Shown here: piece after piece, positions 60,014-64,000 of the stretch
How the letters are laid out: each line of letters starts with the position of its first letter
How positions within the stretch are numbered: position 1 is the first letter of the stretch
DNA from: Microbacterium helvum
GTDB lineage: Bacteria; Actinomycetota; Actinomycetes; Actinomycetales; Microbacteriaceae
DNA length: 64,000 nucleotides
Reading direction: 5' to 3'
Assembly (NCBI RefSeq): GCF_014779795.1
Contig: NZ_JACXZS010000014.1
Location: 1-64,000 of the forward strand
Notes under the pieces: model-generated
The model's input: only the letters and a program-made list of their open reading frames with translations
Told to the model about the DNA's origin: nothing
The model's database searches: none
Translations under genes and position numbers: made by a program

Positions 60014-60166
60014 GTGATCCTCGACGTCGGGTTCGGCCCGCAGCAGGTCGGCGATCTCCTCCTCCGGACGAGGGGCGATGTCCTCGTCCTCCTCCAGCTC
60101 CGGGATGCTCGGCTCACCGGCATCCGGGACGTGATCCGGGGGAAGATGTGCGCCGTGACCCGACAC
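59999..60166 (-). CDS. Small acidic protein (55 aa)
   Basis: A GTG at 60166 is preceded by AAGGAG with 5-nt spacing and opens a 55-codon frame. The product is SGHGAHLPPDHVPDAGEPSIPELEEDEDIAP and continues with a run of Glu/Asp. It is strongly acidic and probably unstructured. It lies 25 nt downstream of another small gene and two genes after hsp20, so it may be part of the heat-shock unit. The evidence is the ribosome-binding site, composition and context only. No family was recognised. Confidence 0.5.
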   Translation of the reverse strand: MSGHGAHLPPDHVPDAGEPSIPELEEDEDIAPRPEEEIADLLRAEPDVEDHSRRP

Positions 60167-60191
60167 CGCTGCTCCTTCGCTTCCGTGCTGC

Positions 60192-60509
60192 TCACAGCGT
60201 AGGCGAGGACGAGACGGGTGGCGAGGGATGCCGGTCCCACGGCGCCCGTACGGGCGGTGAGCGCTGCCGCGACCTGGCGGGTGCGGCGACACGGCGCTGG
60301 CCTCGAGGACGTGCGGCGCGGCTGTCGGACGGCGATCGTCCGCGGGTCCGGCGTGGATCGCCGCGCGGCGGGGCGAGGGAGGCAGCCGGCGGCGCGGGCC
60401 AGTTCGCCGCGACGATCGCGTCGAACTCCGCCGCGAGCAGTTCCTCGTCACCGCAGACGAGTTCGAGGAACTCCTCGTCGATGCTCCGGGCGCTCGCACT
60501 CGCGCGCAT
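60192..60509 (-). CDS. Small conserved-looking protein downstream of hsp20
   Basis: This 105-residue protein starts MRASASARSIDEEFLELVCGDEELLAAEFDAIVAANWP, a compact helical N-terminal block that resembles a short protein frequent in actinobacteria. A disordered Arg/Pro/Ser-rich tail follows. The start lies 13 nt downstream of the hsp20 stop, suggesting co-transcription. The tail could be an artefact of high GC, while the N-terminal 45 residues look real. Function is unknown. Confidence 0.55.
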   Translation of the reverse strand: MRASASARSIDEEFLELVCGDEELLAAEFDAIVAANWPAPPAASLAPPRGDPRRTRGRSPSDSRAARPRGQRRVAAPARSRQRSPPVRAPWDRHPSPPVSSSPTL

Positions 60510-60522
60510 GTCGACCTCGGCG

Positions 60523-60951
60523 TCAGGCGTCGATCGCCTGCGGGGTCCGGCTGCCCGCGATCGGGATCCGTCGCGGTTTCGCCTGCTCCGCGACGGGGAT
60601 GCGCAGCGACAGGACGCCCGCGTCGTAGCTGGCGCTGATGTGCTCGGTGTCGAGGTTGTCCCCGAGCACCAGCTGCCTGCTGAAGATCCCGCGAGGACGT
60701 TCGGCGGCGATGAGCTCGGCATCGCTCGCCCGATGCGGCCGCTCCGCGCGTACGGTCACCACATTGCGTTCGACGTCCAGGTCGATCGACTCCGGATCGA
60801 CGCCGGGCAGGTCGAACTCCACATGGAAGGTGTCCTCATCCCGCCAGGCATCCAGTGGCATCACCGCCGGCCGTGCCAGTGTTCCGTCCGAACGGAGCAT
60901 CTGCTGAGCAAGTCGGTCCAATTCGCGGAACGGATCTGTGCGCATCAACAT
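60523..60951 (-). CDS. Small heat-shock protein Hsp20 (alpha-crystallin family)
   Basis: This 142-residue chaperone has an N-terminal arm ([17 protein letters not shown]), an alpha-crystallin domain (about 37-125: [56 protein letters not shown]) and the C-terminal RRIPI motif. It holds unfolded proteins in the cytoplasm. GGAG is near the ATG at 60951. The HspR-type gene is divergent, with palindromic sites between, so heat-inducible repression is expected. Confidence 0.9.
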   Translation of the reverse strand: MLMRTDPFRELDRLAQQMLRSDGTLARPAVMPLDAWRDEDTFHVEFDLPGVDPESIDLDVERNVVTVRAERPHRASDAELIAAERPRGIFSRQLVLGDNLDTEHISASYDAGVLSLRIPVAEQAKPRRIPIAGSRTPQAIDA

Positions 60952-61006
60952 CGTCTCCACCTCCGTCTTCTGTCTTGAGTTGATGCTGTGACGCCGTCGA
61001 TCCAAG

Positions 61007-61028
61007 ATCTATGACGGTCGCCATAGAT
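61007..61028. promoter_or_regulatory. Palindrome ATCTATG-N8-CATAGAT between hsp20 and hspR
   Basis: Perfect 7-bp arms lie at 61007-61013 and 61022-61028. A lone CTTGAGT (60974-60980), the half-site of the HspR HAIR element, lies closer to hsp20. Either could be the regulator site. Confidence 0.45.
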
Positions 61029-61094
61029 TTCTTGTACCACTCATGACATGCTTATGCAAGAGACCTGCTGGAAGTTCTTCACGGAGAGGTTGCC

Positions 61095-61436
61095 ATGAGC
61101 GACGTCGAGCTCGATCCCGACCGGGGCGTGTACGGAATCTCGGTCGCGGCCGAGCTCGCGGGATCGGGGGTGCAGAACCTGCGCGCCTACGAGGCGCACG
61201 GGCTGCTGCTCCCCGACCGATCGGCAGGCGGCACCCGCCGGTACAGCGTCAACGATGTCGTGATGCTGCGCCGCATCGGCGAACTGCTCGACGCGGGGCT
61301 CAACCTCGCCGGAATCGCCATGGTGATCCCCCTCCAGGACGAGAACCGCCGGCTGCGTGCCAAGGAAGGAGCAACAGTGAACCTCGAACGCACCCACTCC
61401 CGCCACGACGGCGACGACTCGGAGCGGACGCGATGA
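61095..61436 (+). CDS. hspR: HspR-like MerR-family heat-shock regulator
   Basis: This 113-residue protein has the MerR/HspR N-terminal HTH: GVYGISVAAELAGSGVQNLRAYEAHGLLLPDRSAGGTRRYSVNDVVMLRRI. HspR normally represses dnaK or clp/hsp20 genes by binding HAIR elements. Here it is divergent from hsp20 by about 140 bp and is followed by an overlapping small gene. The C-terminus is short and charged, without the long tail of Streptomyces HspR. Confidence 0.85.
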   Translation: MSDVELDPDRGVYGISVAAELAGSGVQNLRAYEAHGLLLPDRSAGGTRRYSVNDVVMLRRIGELLDAGLNLAGIAMVIPLQDENRRLRAKEGATVNLERTHSRHDGDDSERTR

Positions 61437-61720
61437 ACGAACGATTCGTCCTGCAGCAGCTCACGCCCGTCGAGTGGATCATCGTCGACGCGTCCTGCGC
61501 GGTCGACGACCCCCATCGCACCGTCACCTGCATCCGCGAGATCAGCTCCGCCGAGTACGAGGCCGTCTGGCTGCGCCACCTGGCCCTCCCGGTGATCTAT
61601 GCGTCGCCCCGAGCCGTCCTCGACGACGTCATCCGGGTGGCGGCACACCCCTCGCGCGTGCCCTCGCGCAAGCCCGTGCCCATACCCCACCTGGCGCCGC
61701 CGACACGCGTGGCGCACTGA
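61433..61720 (+). CDS. Small hypothetical protein downstream of hspR
   Basis: This 95-residue protein is coupled to the HspR gene (ATGA overlap). It starts NERFVLQQLTPVEWIIVDASCAVDDPHRTVTCIREISSAEYEAVW and continues with a basic Pro-rich tail. The segments look like a compact alpha/beta domain. No family was recognised. Similar short proteins downstream of hspR occur in related genomes from memory, but the function is unknown. Confidence 0.65.
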   Translation: MNERFVLQQLTPVEWIIVDASCAVDDPHRTVTCIREISSAEYEAVWLRHLALPVIYASPRAVLDDVIRVAAHPSRVPSRKPVPIPHLAPPTRVAH

Positions 61721-61777
61721 TCCCGACGCACGGCGCCCGTTTCGGCTCGGCGCCACGGTCGCTTAGACTCCACCGGA

Positions 61778-61820
61778 GTATCCCCCACGTACGACGGCGT
61801 ATGCCCCCAGATACGACGGC
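61778..61820. repeat. Imperfect tandem repeat upstream of the VWA gene
   Basis: GTATCCCCCACGTACGACGGC (61778-61798) is followed by GTATGCCCCCAGATACGACGGC (61799-61820), 18-19 identical bases, about 40-80 bp before the VWA start. It may be a double regulator site (TACGACGG core). Confidence 0.5.
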
Positions 61821-61858
61821 GTGCATCACGCAGCGGGTTCCGCCCGCCGTCCATCGGA

Positions 61859-63556
61859 GTGCCAGTGACCCGACTGCAGCCGAACCCAGCCACCGGCGAG
61901 ACGCCGACGCGGGCGGCCGCGCGCGCCGCGCAGCGACGGCGGCGCTCGCTGATCCTGCTGGGCCTCGTCATCCTCCTCGTCGTCGCGCTCGTCGTCGTGA
62001 TCGGCGTCGTCTTCGCGCGCGGCGCGGCGGACGAACCCGAGCAGAACCCTGGGGCCGTCGGCGCCTGCCTGCCTGAAAGCCTTCGCATCACCGCCGACCC
62101 GGCGGTCGCCGATGCGGTCGCCGAGCTGGCTGCCGGCCTCGGCGCGGATTGCCCCAAGGCCGCGATCACGACCGAAGACAGCGCGGCGACCGCCGAGGCG
62201 CTGGCGACCGGAGCGAACCCCGAGTTCGACATCTGGGTGCCCGACTCGGCGATGTGGCCCGCTCGGGCGACCGGGCAGGCCGAACGGACAGGCGTCGACG
62301 CGGCGGAGCTCGCCGTGGGCGGCACGCTCGCGAGCACGCCGGTCGTCTTCGCGACGACCGAGCCGACCGCCGCCGTCCTCGAAGCGGCCGATGCCGGGTT
62401 CTCAAGCTTCGCGCAGCGTTCCGTCGCCGTCGTGCTGCCGGACCCGGCGACCGTGGCGGCGAGCTCTTCCGCGCTGCTCGCGCTGCAGACAGCGCTCAAC
62501 GGCGACGCCCGGACGTTCACCGCCCTCGCTCTCGCCCTCGACCCCGCGGTCGCTCCCACGACCACGGCGGCGCTCGACGCGGTCTCTGCCGCGACCACCC
62601 CGACGGTCGCCGTGACCACCGAGCAGGCGGTGCAGCAGTACGACGAGGACTCGACGACGAAGCTCGTCCCCGTCTACCCGGCCGATGTGAAGCCGGCGGT
62701 GAGCATTCCCCTCGTGACGGCCGCCGACGCGTCCGACGACACCGTCGCCGCCGCCGAGGCGCTCACCGCCGCCGCCGACGACGCCGACGACGTGCTCGTC
62801 GCTCACGGGCTGCGCAACGCCGCGGGCAACCCTCCGGCGACCGCGACCGGCGACGCCGAGACCACCATCGCCGCGCCCGAGCAGGCCGACAGCGCGAACC
62901 AGGCCGAGGTGCTGCGCACCTGGCAGGTCCTCACCGCGCCGTCGCGGATGCTCTCGCTCAACGACGTCTCGGGCTCCATGCTGCAGCAGGCGACGCCCGA
63001 CATGCGGCGCGTCGACCTGTTCGAGCAGGCGGCCGTCCGTGCCATCAACTCGCTGTCGACGGACTCGTCGCTCGCGGTCTGGGTCTTCTCCAGCCGGCGG
63101 ATCGGCGGGCAGGACTGGCAAGAGGTCGTCCCCTTCGGCTCGCTCGGCGATCCCGTCCACAAGCAGCTCACGATCGACACCGCCAACGGGCTCGACAGCC
63201 TCGTCGGCGGCGGGACCGGCCTCTACGACAGCGTGCTCGCCGCGGTGAAGTACATGCGCGACACGTATGTGCCCGGCCAGGTCAACCTCGTGCTGCTCAA
63301 CACCGACGGCGTCAACGAGGACGACGACGGCCTCGACCTGCCCGGGCTGCTCGCCGAACTCGAGAAGCTGCGCGACCCGGCGAAGCCCGTCGCCGTCATC
63401 GCGATCGGCTACGGCCCTGACACCGACCAGTCCGCGCTGGAGCAGATCGCCGCCGCGACCGACGGCGCGGCCTATCAGGCGCTGCAGCCGACCGACATCG
63501 GCACGGTGCTCATCGACGCGGTCACGCAGCGCGGCTGCCGGCCGAGCTGCGGCTGA
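61859..63556 (+). CDS. Membrane-anchored substrate-binding-like/VWA-domain protein
   Basis: This 565-residue protein has a cytoplasmic basic N-tail and a single TM (about 31-53, LILLGLVILLVVALVVVIGVVFA). The extracellular part has an SBP-like domain (70-330: FDIWVPDSAMWP, VVFATTEPTA) and a C-terminal VWA domain with MIDAS DxSxS (Asp369, Ser371, Ser373 in LNDVSGSM), GGGTGLYDSV and LLNTDGVNEDD. Such SBP-VWA proteins occur in actinobacteria and may bind metal-dependent ligands at the cell surface. The GTG at 61859 is one of two in-frame starts. Confidence 0.82.
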   Translation: MPVTRLQPNPATGETPTRAAARAAQRRRRSLILLGLVILLVVALVVVIGVVFARGAADEPEQNPGAVGACLPESLRITADPAVADAVAELAAGLGADCPKAAITTEDSAATAEALATGANPEFDIWVPDSAMWPARATGQAERTGVDAAELAVGGTLASTPVVFATTEPTAAVLEAADAGFSSFAQRSVAVVLPDPATVAASSSALLALQTALNGDARTFTALALALDPAVAPTTTAALDAVSAATTPTVAVTTEQAVQQYDEDSTTKLVPVYPADVKPAVSIPLVTAADASDDTVAAAEALTAAADDADDVLVAHGLRNAAGNPPATATGDAETTIAAPEQADSANQAEVLRTWQVLTAPSRMLSLNDVSGSMLQQATPDMRRVDLFEQAAVRAINSLSTDSSLAVWVFSSRRIGGQDWQEVVPFGSLGDPVHKQLTIDTANGLDSLVGGGTGLYDSVLAAVKYMRDTYVPGQVNLVLLNTDGVNEDDDGLDLPGLLAELEKLRDPAKPVAVIAIGYGPDTDQSALEQIAAATDGAAYQALQPTDIGTVLIDAVTQRGCRPSCG

Positions 63557-63588
63557 GCCTCGGGATGAGTGGATGCTCCCCACGCCCT

Positions 63589-63617
63589 CTCCACGCATCG
63601 CTTCGCGCTGCGTGGAG
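63589..63617. terminator. Hairpin after the VWA gene
   Basis: CTCCACGCA (63589-63597) and TGCGTGGAG (63609-63617) form a 9-bp stem with an 11-nt loop between the converging VWA and MFS genes. No T tract follows. Confidence 0.5.
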
Positions 63618-63720
63618 CCTCGGGGCGCGTGGGCCCAGGCGCTCTGTTGCAACGGCGCGCCCAGCGGGACCTCCTCAGGGCCGATGACATCGGCCCGGGT
63701 CGCCCGCGGCACCGCTGACG

Positions 63721-64000
63721 TCAGACCGCTGCCCGCACCCGCGCCCGCAGCACCACCGCGATCACGATCGCGACGACGGCCGCGGCGACGCCGACGATGC
63801 CGACTCCGATCGTCAGGGCTCCCGTGGCGCCGCCCAGGATGCCCATGAGGATCGGCGTGAGGAACTGGCCGAGGTAGAACGCCGCCGTCCACCAACCGGT
63901 GACGCGGCCGCGCTCTTCGAAGCTCGTCGGTGCGACGACCCACGTCAGCAGGGACGGCAGCAGTAGGCCGGAGCCGAACGACGCGATGATCGCGCCGGCG
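63721..64000 (-). CDS. MFS transporter, C-terminal part (cut by window edge)
   Basis: The minus frame is open from the window end to a TGA at 63721-63723, giving 92 residues: GSGLLLPSLLTWVVAPTSFEERGRVTGWWTAAFYLGQFLTPILMG and a last TM helix (VGVAAAVVAIVIAVVL). The ERGRVTGWWTAAFYLGQFLTP segment is the motif before TM11 in MFS exporters. The rest lies outside the window. The substrate is unknown. Confidence 0.8.
   Translation of the reverse strand, partial: AGAIIASFGSGLLLPSLLTWVVAPTSFEERGRVTGWWTAAFYLGQFLTPILMGILGGATGALTIGVGIVGVAAAVVAIVIAVVLRARVRAAV

Noticed and set aside
60974-60980. HAIR element for HspR
   Set aside because: Only one CTTGAGT half-site is present; the partner ACTCAAG is not at the expected 7-nt distance.
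1-64000. tRNA, rRNA or CRISPR features
   Set aside because: No cloverleaf consensus, rRNA segment or regularly spaced repeats were seen on reading both strands.

Overview
The window is high-GC DNA of an actinobacterium, most likely a Microbacterium or close Microbacteriaceae relative. The evidence is the roughly 70% GC coding style, two sugar ABC operons without an ATPase gene, an HspR/Hsp20 pair, a 4-gene DUF1048/PadR style of organisation, and a C-glycoside deglycosidase (CarABC-type) locus of the kind described from Microbacterium and Arthrobacter. The genus is inferred, not proven. No rRNA, tRNA or CRISPR array was seen.

Layout. 1-1.4 kb: the right end of an IS3-type element truncates an ICL/PEP-mutase family gene, followed by two small lower-GC genes (secreted protein, 2-TM protein). 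1.5-11.6 kb: an alpha-glucan locus with ABC importer genes (two permeases, binding lipoprotein), a GH13 alpha-glucosidase, a secreted GH87 alpha-1,3-glucanase, a LacI repressor and a second LacI-like protein with no DNA-binding domain. Both divergent promoters carry a TTTAGCGGTAWA site. 11.6-19.1 kb: PadR-DUF1048-DUF1048, a ring-opening amidohydrolase, a glutamine-amidotransferase-like protein, a Gfo/Idh-ThuA pair, a 925-bp insertion between 36-bp direct repeats, a DUF72 protein and an N-terminally short flavodoxin. 19.1-22.6 kb: an operon with flavohemoglobin, DivIVA-like and truncated hemoglobin genes, then an excisionase-type/PIN pair. 22.8-26.8 kb: acyl-CoA dehydrogenase, SRPBCC protein, and PhyH dioxygenase with a divergent AraC regulator.

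26.8-56.5 kb is the most distinctive part. A GMC oxidoreductase/MFS pair is followed by an aromatic meta-cleavage-like operon (extradiol dioxygenase, FAH hydrolase, flavin monooxygenase, ACMSD-type amidohydrolase). Next come a Gfo/Idh pair, a ROK regulator, and a plus-strand operon holding a fused CarB-CarC-like protein and two TIM-barrel isomerases. A converging minus-strand run of 13 genes then encodes a sugar importer, a Hyi-like isomerase, CarA, CarB, two CarC, an NTF2-like protein, a second CarB, Gfo/Idh, another isomerase and ThuA. A LysR gene and a second, independent CarB-CarC fusion close the locus. Together these could import a glycoside, oxidise the sugar to a 3-keto form, cleave the C-C (or C-O) glycosidic bond by elimination, process the keto-sugar, and degrade the released aromatic aglycone.

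56.6-64 kb: ArsR-SRPBCC-MBL operon, siderophore-interacting protein, DUF1269 protein, two small minus-strand genes, Hsp20 and HspR, a VWA-domain lipid-bilayer-anchored protein, and the C-terminal end of an MFS transporter that runs off the window.
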